Below are positions 42,279-50,890 of a stretch of DNA of 64,000 nt, piece after piece. Origin of the DNA: Paenibacillus piscarius (GTDB taxonomy: Bacteria > Bacillota > Bacilli > Paenibacillales > Paenibacillaceae); assembly GCF_022234545.1 (NCBI RefSeq), contig NZ_JAIEUI010000014.1:62001-126000 (forward strand). The letters run 5' to 3'. How positions within the stretch are numbered: position 1 is the stretch's first letter; each line of letters begins with the position of its first letter. The position numbers were made by a program, and so were the translations under genes. The notes under the pieces were generated by a model. That model ran no database searches and was not told the origin of the DNA. It saw only the letters and a list, made by a program, of their open reading frames with translations.

Positions 42279-44360
42279 GTGAATACAACTGTCAGACCTA
42301 CACTCGGAGTACAGCTTATTGTCAAAAATGAAGCCGAACTGCTCCCCCGCTGCCTCGCCACACTGCAGGGTGCCGACGAGATCATCGTGGTCGATACGGG
42401 CTCAACGGATCAATCCATAGCCATTGCTGCGAAATATGGGGCAACGGTCGTTGAAGAACCGTGGGCTGACGATTTCTCAGCGGCACGAAATACCGGACTC
42501 GCCCAGGCCGCCAGTGACTGGGTACTGGTGCTGGATGCAGATGAGACGCTTCAGCATTCCATCGAGTCAATCAAGGACAGACTCCGTGACAGTGCTGCTG
42601 AAGCATATACGGTGCGCATAGAAAACCTGCTGGGGAGCCGCCCGGAGGACCGGCTGTTTCACAGCAATGTGCGCTTGTTCCGCAATGGGCAGGGCTATCA
42701 GTTCCACGGGAGAATTCATGAGCGTATAGATGACTCTATCATCAGCAGACATGGAGCCGCCGCCATCGAAGCCAGCGATATCGGGATTCTTCATTATGGC
42801 TACCTGCCCGGAATCATGAGCGCCAAAAACAAAATCAGCCGCAATGAACAGATCCTCCGCCTTGCGCTTGCGGAGAAGCCGGATGATCCCTTTTACACCT
42901 ACAATCTCGCAGTCACCTGCTGTCAGGACGGGCGGCTGCAGGAAGCCGGGGAGCTGCTGCGCCGTACTCTGGATACTGCTTCACTTCAGGTCTCTTACCG
43001 TCCCTCTGCCATTCGTGATCTGTGTACCATCTATCAGGCGACCGGTCAGCTGCAAGCGTTAGACAGCCTTCTCTCCTGTGAGCTGGCCCGTTACCCGGAC
43101 TACCCGGACCTGCAATATATTCAAGGCCAGTCCTGGGAGAGCCAGGGACATTTTGAACGGGCGGTCCAGTCTTACCAGCACGCATTGGACTCCGCTTCCT
43201 CCCCTGCTCCGCAGAGAGCATATGTGACCGAACAAGGCATGAACAGCTTCCGCCCGCTGCACCGTATGGGCGTAATTGCACAGCAGCTCGGGAATCAGGA
43301 GGAGGCCGCACGGCTGTTCCACCGTGCCCTGCAGCATCACAATCTGTACCTTCCCGCACTGGAGGGAATTGCTTCGGCTTTCCAGGCGCTTGCGGTCAAG
43401 GACGAGGAGATTGCCGGATTGCTGATCCGGCTGGCCGGTACAGAGCAACGGGCGTCACGTAGCGCAATTATCGGCACGTTATACAAGCTGGGCGCTTATC
43501 AGGCGATTGCCAAGCTGCCGCCCGGGCAGTTCCCGCTGGAGGAGGATACGCTGCTGTGCATCCTGTCTTCCTGGATCATCTCCGGCAAATATCACGCCTA
43601 TATGCAGGCGGCTGCCAGACTGCGGGCCGGCACCCTTCAGCTCTCAGCTGCCGGATTGGATGCTGAAACGGTAAGGCAGCTCTGGCTGCTTGAAGCCGTC
43701 TCTGCCTGGGAGCTGGGCGAGAAGCTGCCGGAGGACGTCTGGCAGCAGGCGCCCGCCGAGCTTCGCTCCGGCCTGTGCAGGATTGATGAACAGCTGGTGC
43801 CGTCCGGACAAGGAGCCGGGATTGCCGGTCTGCAAGCCCCAGCTGCTCCCCCTGTTGACGCTGCGCTCCTTGGCGAAGTGATCCGGCTGGCCGTTAAGCT
43901 TGAGTACACGACGCTTGGCAACACACTGGCTGAACGGTTTCCCTCCCACACCAGCGTTCTGGCAGAGGCGCTCTATGAGGAAGGCTGGCGGGCTGAGGCG
44001 GGAGAGCTGTTCATCCGCCTTGTAGACCGCAAGGAGGCGTCAGGGCCATCGCTGCGCTATCTCGCCGAGCTGCTGGCCGATCAGGGGCATTATACTGAAG
44101 CCGCCGGGTGGTACCGGCTTGCCCTGGAGGAGGCTCCCGGCAGCGAGGTACTTCACGCCGGTCTTGCGCTCTGTTATCTGCGCCTTGCAGAGCTAGGGCT
44201 CAAGGAAGTAACCGGCAGCCTCGGGCAGGAGCAGGTTCAAGGACCGCTTCAGGAGGACCTGGCAGCGGTAACCCGCTCCATCACTGTGCTCAGCCGTACG
44301 CCCTGGCATACGCAGTGGACCTGCAAGCAGCAGCAGAGAGGAGCAGAGTTAAGCATATGA
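42279..44360 (+). CDS. GT2 glycosyltransferase with TPR region, first of three
   Basis: 693 residues from GTG 42279, eight bases after AAGGAGG. GT-A domain (about 8-235): LIVKNEAELLPRCL, DTGSTD at 39-44 and DAD at 86-88 (metal/nucleotide-sugar binding), followed by TPR-like helical repeats to the end (NLAVTCCQDGRLQEAGELL, then others). Cytoplasmic; no membrane helix. Family members of this layout glycosylate proteins or build surface glycans. It shares the N-terminal scheme with the two genes downstream and overlaps the next by four bases (ATGA). A role in decorating the repeat protein is inference. Confidence 0.88.
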   Translation: MNTTVRPTLGVQLIVKNEAELLPRCLATLQGADEIIVVDTGSTDQSIAIAAKYGATVVEEPWADDFSAARNTGLAQAASDWVLVLDADETLQHSIESIKDRLRDSAAEAYTVRIENLLGSRPEDRLFHSNVRLFRNGQGYQFHGRIHERIDDSIISRHGAAAIEASDIGILHYGYLPGIMSAKNKISRNEQILRLALAEKPDDPFYTYNLAVTCCQDGRLQEAGELLRRTLDTASLQVSYRPSAIRDLCTIYQATGQLQALDSLLSCELARYPDYPDLQYIQGQSWESQGHFERAVQSYQHALDSASSPAPQRAYVTEQGMNSFRPLHRMGVIAQQLGNQEEAARLFHRALQHHNLYLPALEGIASAFQALAVKDEEIAGLLIRLAGTEQRASRSAIIGTLYKLGAYQAIAKLPPGQFPLEEDTLLCILSSWIISGKYHAYMQAAARLRAGTLQLSAAGLDAETVRQLWLLEAVSAWELGEKLPEDVWQQAPAELRSGLCRIDEQLVPSGQGAGIAGLQAPAAPPVDAALLGEVIRLAVKLEYTTLGNTLAERFPSHTSVLAEALYEEGWRAEAGELFIRLVDRKEASGPSLRYLAELLADQGHYTEAAGWYRLALEEAPGSEVLHAGLALCYLRLAELGLKEVTGSLGQEQVQGPLQEDLAAVTRSITVLSRTPWHTQWTCKQQQRGAELSI

Positions 44361-46117
44361 ACATAACAACTCAGAAACCGCTGATCACCCTGTGCATGAT
44401 CGTCAGGAATGAAGCCGACACTTTGGCCCGCTGTCTGCGCAGTATCCAGGGAGCCGCAGATGAGATCATCGTGGTCGACACCGGCTCCACGGACTCCACC
44501 TGCTCCATCGCCCGCAGCTTCGGCGCCCGGATCATCCGCTTCCCCTGGAAAGGGAATTTTGCGGCTGCACGCAATGCCGGTCTGGACGCGGCCCGGGGCA
44601 CCTGGATTCTCGTGCTCGACGCGGATGAAGAGCTGGACCCCGGAAGCATCAATGAGCTGCTGGTGTGCGCGAAGCATTTGGAGTATGAGGCTTTTTTTGT
44701 GCGGATTCATAATCATCAAGGGACCGACCGCAATTCGCAGACACTGACTGTTAATCCGATCCTGCGCATGTTCAAGAACAACAAGGACTACCGTTTCAAC
44801 GGAATCGTTCACGAGCAGATTGCCGCCGGCATTGTGCAGGCCACCCCGAACGCTGCGATGCATATGAGCCCCGTGATCGTCCATCATTACGGCTATGCCG
44901 AAGGGGTTGTGCAGAAGAAGGATAAAATCAGCCGTAATCTGGAGCTGCTCAAGACGCAGCTGGAGCGGAGCCCGGAGGATGCTTTTAACCAGTTCAATCT
45001 GGCGGTGGAGTACATGCGGCTTGGCGATTACGGGCAGGCCCTGAAGCATATCCGGACTTCGCTGGACTGCGTGGACCCGAATACGAGTTACATCCACCTG
45101 CTCTATAAGTATGAACTTCGCTGCCTCGCTGTCACTGGCAATATCCCAGGTGCGCTGGAGGCTTGTGACCGGGGCATCTCGCATTTCCCGGATTATCCGG
45201 ACCTGCATCACCTCAAAGGCGCGCTGCTGCTCCAGGTCTCCGCCTTCATTGAGGCCAAGGCTGCGCTGTCCCGGGCACTGGCCATCGGAGCCTCGCCGCC
45301 GCTCTATCATACCGAAGCCGGAATCGGCACCTATCACACTCATACCCTTATGGGCCAGGTGTGCCAGCAGATCGGCCAGGAGACGGAAGCCCTCGCCTGC
45401 TTCACCAGGGCGGCCCAGCTCCACCCGGAGCCATGGCCGGTGATCGTGCGGCTCGTGCGGCTGCTCAAGTGCACAGGCCGCGGGCAAGGCATCTACGGCT
45501 GGATGTCCGAGCATCTGCCCGCCATCCTGGCAGAGCAGCGCCGGAAGCTGGCTCGTCTGCTGGTGATGGACGGCTGTTATGCCGCAGCGGCTGAGGTGCT
45601 GGAGAGCGGTGCAGCGCAGGATGAGGGTGAGGATGAACTAGGTGCGGCGGCGCGTGAGGTGAGCGAACCGGATGGGGGGAGCACACATAATGAGGGTGGG
45701 TTAAATAGTGCAGTGATTGGTGCGGGTGAGTCCAAACCCAACACACATGGCGCGGTTGTAAAGGACTTGGTGGAGTATGAATTGGATGACCATGATACTG
45801 GGGCGCAGGAAGTGAATGAGCTGCTTCATCCCGCTGGGAAGGATCGGTCGTCTGCTGCTTGGCTTAAGCAACTACAGCGCGTGGATGCAGCTTCAGCCGT
45901 TCAACTGGAGTTCAGCGACATCAAGACGCTGCTGGAGCATCCTGTGATTGCCGGGGCAGATGCCCGCCCAGCCGCAGCAGAAGCTGGAGCCGCTGCGGTC
46001 CAGCCCTGGATATGCCTGGCCGACAAAGCTCTGGCTGCACTAGCAACTTCATCTGTCTTTTCGCCGGCGGCTGCAGCCGTTCGTCTTGCCCTCCCGCTTC
46101 CCAGACTAGCCGATTAG
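44357..46117 (+). CDS. GT2 glycosyltransferase with TPR region, second of three
   Basis: 586 residues from ATG 44357, which overlaps the previous stop. GT-A domain with LCMIVRNEADTLARCL, DTGSTD at 41-46, DAD at 88-90 and HHYGYAEGVVQKKDKISRN near 176 closing the domain; TPR helices follow to about residue 415. Residues about 420-500 are an acidic, Gly/Asn/His-rich linker (EDELGAAAREV ... ESKPNTHGAVV) unlike a TPR and probably disordered. Upstream open frame back to 44108 is a shadow of the preceding gene. Confidence 0.88.
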   Translation: MNITTQKPLITLCMIVRNEADTLARCLRSIQGAADEIIVVDTGSTDSTCSIARSFGARIIRFPWKGNFAAARNAGLDAARGTWILVLDADEELDPGSINELLVCAKHLEYEAFFVRIHNHQGTDRNSQTLTVNPILRMFKNNKDYRFNGIVHEQIAAGIVQATPNAAMHMSPVIVHHYGYAEGVVQKKDKISRNLELLKTQLERSPEDAFNQFNLAVEYMRLGDYGQALKHIRTSLDCVDPNTSYIHLLYKYELRCLAVTGNIPGALEACDRGISHFPDYPDLHHLKGALLLQVSAFIEAKAALSRALAIGASPPLYHTEAGIGTYHTHTLMGQVCQQIGQETEALACFTRAAQLHPEPWPVIVRLVRLLKCTGRGQGIYGWMSEHLPAILAEQRRKLARLLVMDGCYAAAAEVLESGAAQDEGEDELGAAAREVSEPDGGSTHNEGGLNSAVIGAGESKPNTHGAVVKDLVEYELDDHDTGAQEVNELLHPAGKDRSSAAWLKQLQRVDAASAVQLEFSDIKTLLEHPVIAGADARPAAAEAGAAAVQPWICLADKALAALATSSVFSPAAAAVRLALPLPRLAD

Positions 46118-46134
46118 GAAGGAGCTGCCAGACT

Positions 46135-48201
46135 ATGCACACTCCCGTGATCTCTCTCTGCATGATCGTTAAGAATGAAGCACAGCATCTGGAGCAATGC
46201 CTGCAGTCCGTCCAAGGCATCGTGAGCGAAATCATCATTGCCGATACCGGCTCGGCAGATAACAGCATAGACATCGCCCGCAGGTTCGGAGCCCGGATCA
46301 CCTCTGTGCCTTGGGAGCATGACTTCTCCCGGGCGCGCAACCGTACGCTGGACCTGGCCACCTGTGCCTGGATTCTGGTGCTGGATGCAGATGAAGCCCT
46401 GGCCGGATGGGAGCCGGAAAGGTTACAACCTCTGCTGGAGTCAGAGTCTGCGGACGGGTATTTCCTGCCTTTTATGCATTATGTGGGAGAGGCTGCGGGA
46501 CGGGAATACGTAACGGATAATGTATGCCGGCTGTTCCGCAATGATGAACGCATCCGGTTCTGCGGGAGCATTCATGAAGAAGTGGCCTCCAGCATCTGGA
46601 GCCTGCCAGGGGGAAATATTGCCTATGCCGACCTGCCGGTCCATCACTACGGCTATCTGGACGGGGAGCTGCGCCGCAAGGATAAGGCCAGCCGTAATCT
46701 GGAGCTGATTCACGCTGCACTCCAGCTTGAGCCGGACAGCATTCCTCTGCGGTACGCACTGGGTACGGAGTATTATCAGCAGGGAAACTATAACGCGGCG
46801 GCAGAGCAGTTGCTGCCGCTGCTGAACGAAGCACCGGCGGACTCCGGGTATACCGCTGACCTGTATCTCAAGAGTGCCTTTGCCCTCCAGGAGGGCGGGC
46901 GGCCTGCGGAAGCGGAGCCGGTCTATGAAGCCGGAAGCCAGCTCTATCCTGATTTCACCGATCTCCTGGAGAGCTACGCAGGGCTCCTCCTGGAGCAGGG
47001 GCAGGTACGGGAGGCATACCTGCTGCTTCAGCGGGCACTGGACAGCGGGAACACTGCGCATAAGTATCCCTCTTCCTCCGGAAGCGGCACCAGCCGCACC
47101 CGTCTGGCCGCCGGACGGGTATGCGAGCAGCTCTTCCGCTACGGCGAAGCACTGGAGCATTACAGCCAGGCCGTCGCCTACGCCCCGGGCGACCCTGCCG
47201 TCTGGGAGCAGCTGGCCACGCTGTGCCTGCTGTCCGGCCAAGAGGAGGAGCTGACGGTCCTCACCCGTCAGCTCCTCCCGGCCTTGCCCCGGCGAGTGCT
47301 GACCCGGCTGGTGCCGGCCGCACTCAATGCCCGCGCCGCCCGCTGGCTGGCGGCGCTTCTCGCAGCACCGCAGCTGCCGGAGAATATCCGGCAGGTGCTT
47401 CAGGTGCTGCTGCGGGCGCTGTTCCGGGACGCGGAACAGCCGGGGGCCGCATCCGCCGAGCTTGCGCGGATGCAGCAGGAAGCGCCGGATGACCCGTGGG
47501 TATCCGGCTATCTGTGGGCCTTGTCCTGCCGCAGCGGCGGGAACGCTGAGGCAGGACAAGGGCGGGGGCGGCTGCCTGCGCTGCCGCCCGGCCTCGCGGC
47601 CGCGCATCGCTGGCTCGCGCAGCAGAGCGGTTCAGCGGAGCATGATGCCAATAAGCAATCATTCTCTTCATTTCCGTTAGGATGCTCCTACTCCACTCAT
47701 CCCCCCGCTATCAACAGCTTGAGCGATTCGGAGCACCGTGCAGACAAAACGCCTAGCTTTGCAGATTTTTCCCGCGCGGCCCAGCTGCTGGTCCAGGCAG
47801 GCGCCGGGGAGGCACTGCTCCAGCTGGGCAGCCACTCGAACGCTGCCCGCTTCAGCTGGAGCAGACTGCCCTTGCCGCTCCTGCAAGGGCTGCTGGATGC
47901 ACCAGCACCGTTTAAGATACAATGGTGCGCCATGTATACCGGGCGGGCCGAGCACCACCCGCCCGCTGATGCTGCCGAATGGCTGCTCTATGCAGCCATC
48001 GCCCAGTCCTGCGGGCAGGTTCCGCAGCTTACGCCCGCCGAGGAGCAGGCGCTGCGCCAATCCGGCAGCACTGCCGCAGCCATCGGCCTCAGCTACCACA
48101 GGCTGCTGCTCGCAGCAGAGGCGCACCCGCAAGGCAACCTCCCGGCTACAGGCAGCATTCCTTGGCTGCTGCTGGTGAGGTCGGCACTTCAGAGTGGATG
48201 A
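46135..48201 (+). CDS. GT2 glycosyltransferase with TPR region, third of three
   Basis: 688 residues from ATG 46135, with GGAAGGAG upstream and 17 bp after the previous stop. LCMIVKNEAQHLEQCL, DTGSAD at 37-42 (Ala replacing the usual Thr) and DAD at 84-86; HHYGYLDGELRRKDKASRN ends the GT-A domain. The TPR part is Ala/Leu-rich and very GC-rich (47.15-47.65 kb), then a Ser-rich linker (residues about 500-540) and a last helical domain. The three enzymes differ in sugar-site details, so they may add different sugars in sequence. Confidence 0.88.
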   Translation: MHTPVISLCMIVKNEAQHLEQCLQSVQGIVSEIIIADTGSADNSIDIARRFGARITSVPWEHDFSRARNRTLDLATCAWILVLDADEALAGWEPERLQPLLESESADGYFLPFMHYVGEAAGREYVTDNVCRLFRNDERIRFCGSIHEEVASSIWSLPGGNIAYADLPVHHYGYLDGELRRKDKASRNLELIHAALQLEPDSIPLRYALGTEYYQQGNYNAAAEQLLPLLNEAPADSGYTADLYLKSAFALQEGGRPAEAEPVYEAGSQLYPDFTDLLESYAGLLLEQGQVREAYLLLQRALDSGNTAHKYPSSSGSGTSRTRLAAGRVCEQLFRYGEALEHYSQAVAYAPGDPAVWEQLATLCLLSGQEEELTVLTRQLLPALPRRVLTRLVPAALNARAARWLAALLAAPQLPENIRQVLQVLLRALFRDAEQPGAASAELARMQQEAPDDPWVSGYLWALSCRSGGNAEAGQGRGRLPALPPGLAAAHRWLAQQSGSAEHDANKQSFSSFPLGCSYSTHPPAINSLSDSEHRADKTPSFADFSRAAQLLVQAGAGEALLQLGSHSNAARFSWSRLPLPLLQGLLDAPAPFKIQWCAMYTGRAEHHPPADAAEWLLYAAIAQSCGQVPQLTPAEEQALRQSGSTAAAIGLSYHRLLLAAEAHPQGNLPATGSIPWLLLVRSALQSG

Positions 48202-48228
48202 GGACATGTATAGCCTGACACTTTTTGG

Positions 48229-48740
48229 CTAAATGCTCTCCCGGTAAACACTATATTCTTTAGCAACTACCCACCCATTAAGACCATATGAAGCGTAGAC
48301 CACATAATATTTGTAGTTTTCATGTAGTAAACGTTCAAGCAAATCCTCTGTTTTTTCATAATACATCGGCCAAGCGGAGTCCTTTTGGTTATCTAGCAAC
48401 TTCTTATTATCTTTGACAAATGTACTAATTTCGCTTTGGCTAATATCAAGAAGAATACTCCCTTGCAACTGTGTTTCAAAGCTGTGCGCCAGGACATCAA
48501 TGAACTCAATTTTGACGGGAACCTCATTGTCTTTATATGTATATCATTTCTTTCTTTAATGCCAGGAAGAACACGGCTTAGGAGATCAGTTTCATTGGTA
48601 AACCCTAAATAATAGTCATACTCCTCATCAACTGGAGAATAATATTCCTGATGAAAAAGAACATTTGAATACTGCTTAAACTCTTCACCTTGCTCTATGA
48701 CTACACATCTAAAGAGATTATCAATTTTAATGGCTTGCAT
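48229..48740 (-). pseudogene. Frameshifted hypothetical gene in an AT-rich insert
   Basis: Two overlapping frames together encode about 170 residues. The first (from ATG 48740) reads well to KERNDIHIK, then turns into a meaningless tail; the next frame supplies a plausible continuation DNEVPVKIEFIDVLAHSFET running to 48229. The switch lies in the AT-rich stretch near 48530-48545, one base short. It may be a true frameshift mutation, a sequencing error or, less likely, programmed. No family recognised. The codon usage is AT-rich, unlike the glycosyltransferases beside it. No good ribosome binding site precedes 48740. Confidence 0.6.
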
Positions 48741-48811
48741 TATATCTATTTTTTCCGTAACTGCAAACCATATTATTATTGGCGGCGTAACCCAAGGTCA
48801 AAAGCTTTATT

Positions 48812-49309
48812 TTAAACTTCGATTATCATTAGTCCGTCTATATACGATTCTATTGAGGAAGGTTCAAGCCAAGGCGATTCATTTTCCCTCACTGTATAGA
48901 AGCGTAAGACAACTTCTTCCCCATCAAAGGATAGGACGAGAATAAACCTCTTATTGTGATTGAACTGCTTGTAAAGGATAGCCGCCCAAACTTCTATTAT
49001 CTTTGTTGTAAGGATAAATACTAGAAATGGATTAACATTCTCAGGGAAGAAATCATTCAAATGAACATGGTTGTAATCTGCTTCAAATGCAGTTCTATCA
49101 GGGATAAATTGATTTGATGAGAACTGACTTGGCAAGACATCATTCCTATCTTGCCTTAGCAAAACACATCCTTCCCATTCGAGAAATTCAGCGAAAATAA
49201 CGTTATTAGCCATGTTGAAGTCAACTTTGATTTCTGTTTGTTTTTGTTTATGCGCTATTTCATCGAGAAACTTTTGCATCTTGGAATTTATCTTCAAGCA
49301 TTTTATCAT
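48812..49309 (-). CDS. Hypothetical protein in an AT-rich insert
   Basis: 165 residues from ATG 49309, with AAGGAGG at good spacing; the longer frame to 49375 runs over a terminator and is rejected. Acidic, soluble, rich in Phe/Asn/Ile: KFLDEIAHKQKQTEIKVDF at the start, FAEFLEWEGCVLLRQ in the middle and SSIESYIDGLMIIEV at the end. Size and composition resemble immunity-type proteins of polymorphic toxin loci, but no family is recognised and no toxin is next to it. It is upstream of and co-directional with the frameshifted gene, 71 bp apart. Confidence 0.65.
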   Translation of the reverse strand: MIKCLKINSKMQKFLDEIAHKQKQTEIKVDFNMANNVIFAEFLEWEGCVLLRQDRNDVLPSQFSSNQFIPDRTAFEADYNHVHLNDFFPENVNPFLVFILTTKIIEVWAAILYKQFNHNKRFILVLSFDGEEVVLRFYTVRENESPWLEPSSIESYIDGLMIIEV

Positions 49310-49335
49310 ACCCAGTCTCCCTCCTTCACCACGCC

Positions 49336-49363
49336 AAAAAGGCCTCAGCATAAGCCAAGGCCT
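49336..49363 (-). terminator. Intrinsic terminator after the GH43 gene
   Basis: On the minus strand AGGCCT...AGGCCT (self-complementary arms) around GGCTTATGC, followed by TTTTTGG. Confidence 0.65.
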
Positions 49364-49378
49364 CCCCCTTGCCACTCC

Positions 49379-50269
49379 CTACCACCCATCCGTCATCCGT
49401 ACCGGCAGGATAGCACCGTCTGCAAACTCCAGCCGGTCGATGCATAACATGCGGTTGCCCGGCTCGGGATCGCCGATGATCCGGCGGTGGTAGACGATCA
49501 GCCATTCATCGCGATCCGGCAGATGCAGATATCCGTGATGGCCCGGGCCTTCCGCCACCGGCTCCTGTCTTTCCAGAATCGTCCCGTGGTTCGCAAACGG
49601 TCCCAGCGGACTGGTGCTTACACCGTATGCGACCCGGTAGGTCCCGTTCGTCCATCCGCCCATCGACCACATCAGGTAATACAGACCGTCCTTTTTGATC
49701 ATACACGGCCCTTCCACGTACCCGGGCGGGGTTACTGAACGGAGGAGCTGCCCGTCTGCGAACGGAACAAACCCCGTCATGTCATCATTCATCCGGCCCA
49801 CATTACAGTGTCCCCACCCTCCGTAATACAGATAGACCGCGCCGTCTTCATCCTTGAACAGATGGGCGTCAATCGGCTGGGCGCCATGGATGAACCGGTC
49901 AATCAGCGGCCGGTGGAGATACCCCCGGTAAGGGCCTTCCGGGGTATCCGCCACGGCAATCTCCAGTCCTCCGGCTTCGCCGTCCTGCTGAATATCATTC
50001 GAGGCAAAGACCAGATAATGGCGGCCGTTATGCTCAAGCTGGGTCGGGGCCCAGACCGCTCTCCAGATCCATGGGAAATCCTCCATGGCGATAATGCTCT
50101 CATTCTTCTGCCAGTGAATCAGGTCCTCCGAACTGAAGGCATCCAGATTCATCTGCCAGGTATATTCTGAGAATGATCTGGTGGCATAAATATAATGCCT
50201 GCCCCCGTAAGTTCTGGCCTCCGGGTCAGCATACCAGCCCGGGATCACCGGGTTCGTAATTCCGCGCAA
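49379..50269 (-). CDS. GH43 glycoside hydrolase (arabinofuranosidase/xylosidase type)
   Basis: 296 residues from TTG 50269, eight bases after AAGGAGG; an ATG at 50305 overlaps that region. Five-bladed propeller with general base Asp15 (GWYADPEA), the pKa-modulating Asp in QPIDAHLF and general acid Glu in YVEGPCM. No signal peptide, so it acts on imported oligosaccharides. It is downstream of a GH127 gene and an ABC importer on the same strand, separated by a 620-bp gap with palindrome repeats, so it may have its own promoter. Arabinose release from arabino- or xylo-oligosaccharides is the likely job. Confidence 0.9.
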   Translation of the reverse strand: MRGITNPVIPGWYADPEARTYGGRHYIYATRSFSEYTWQMNLDAFSSEDLIHWQKNESIIAMEDFPWIWRAVWAPTQLEHNGRHYLVFASNDIQQDGEAGGLEIAVADTPEGPYRGYLHRPLIDRFIHGAQPIDAHLFKDEDGAVYLYYGGWGHCNVGRMNDDMTGFVPFADGQLLRSVTPPGYVEGPCMIKKDGLYYLMWSMGGWTNGTYRVAYGVSTSPLGPFANHGTILERQEPVAEGPGHHGYLHLPDRDEWLIVYHRRIIGDPEPGNRMLCIDRLEFADGAILPVRMTDGW

Positions 50270-50358
50270 GCGGATCTCCTCCTTGCTCTGCACTCTTACA
50301 TACAAGCAGCTGATTGTATTTCCTGCAATAGAAATCGCATAACTGACCGTAAAATGTG

Positions 50359-50760
50359 ATTCTGTTGTATTTCATACATTGGAATGCTGGGTTTTGGGTG
50401 AAAAATGGCCATTTTTCAATATTCATTTGTACCGAATACAACAGATTCTATTTTGAAGCCTTTTTTGCAGCATTCTAATGTACATAATGCAGTTGTTATC
50501 GTTCCAGCGGCTACAATACCCGATGACTGCTGCGGAAGGAGGCACTGAGTAGCTGCGTTCATAGCGAATAATCAGAGATAAATGTATTCTGTGCAACTAA
50601 AAACAGTGAAACCGGAGGCTTTCCTCTTCTAACTGTATTCTGTACAACTATATTTACCCGGATGAGCGAAAATCCACATATAGAGACATTTAATTGCACG
50701 GAATACAGCTAAACAGAGATTCGGCAGCACATCCAGCGATTTAGTTGTACAGATTGCAAG
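50359..50760. repeat. Cluster of seven degenerate palindromes TGYA-N5-TRCA
   Basis: In the 50270-50890 gap, which has no gene, a roughly 20-bp motif occurs at 50359-50380 (-), 50425-50447 (+), 50476-50497 (+), 50581-50600 (-), 50631-50654 (-), 50691-50713 (+) and 50740-50760 (+). The best form is AGTTGTACAGAATACAGTTA; the second copy contains TTGTA-N5-TACAA, a perfect inverted repeat. Copies differ at many positions but keep the TGYA/TRCA half-sites. The cluster lies 90-490 bp upstream of the GH43 start. It could be operators or a dispersed genomic repeat. Confidence 0.7.
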
Positions 50761-50890
50761 TAAGCCCAATTAAGCCTACCCCTCGCATCTTAATCGGGCA
50801 CGTGCACCTTAATCAAGCACAACAACCCTCAGCAAGCGATGAGTTAAAAGTAACTTTCACACGTTTAAAGCTGATGACGTACCAGCGAAC

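Noticed and set aside
44249..47607. Long minus-strand frames opposite the glycosyltransferases
   Set aside because: Shadows in GC-rich DNA; no ribosome binding sites and composition of reversed codons.
48229..48740. Programmed frameshift in the AT-rich gene
   Set aside because: No classic slippery heptamer with a downstream structure was seen; mutation or sequencing error is simpler.
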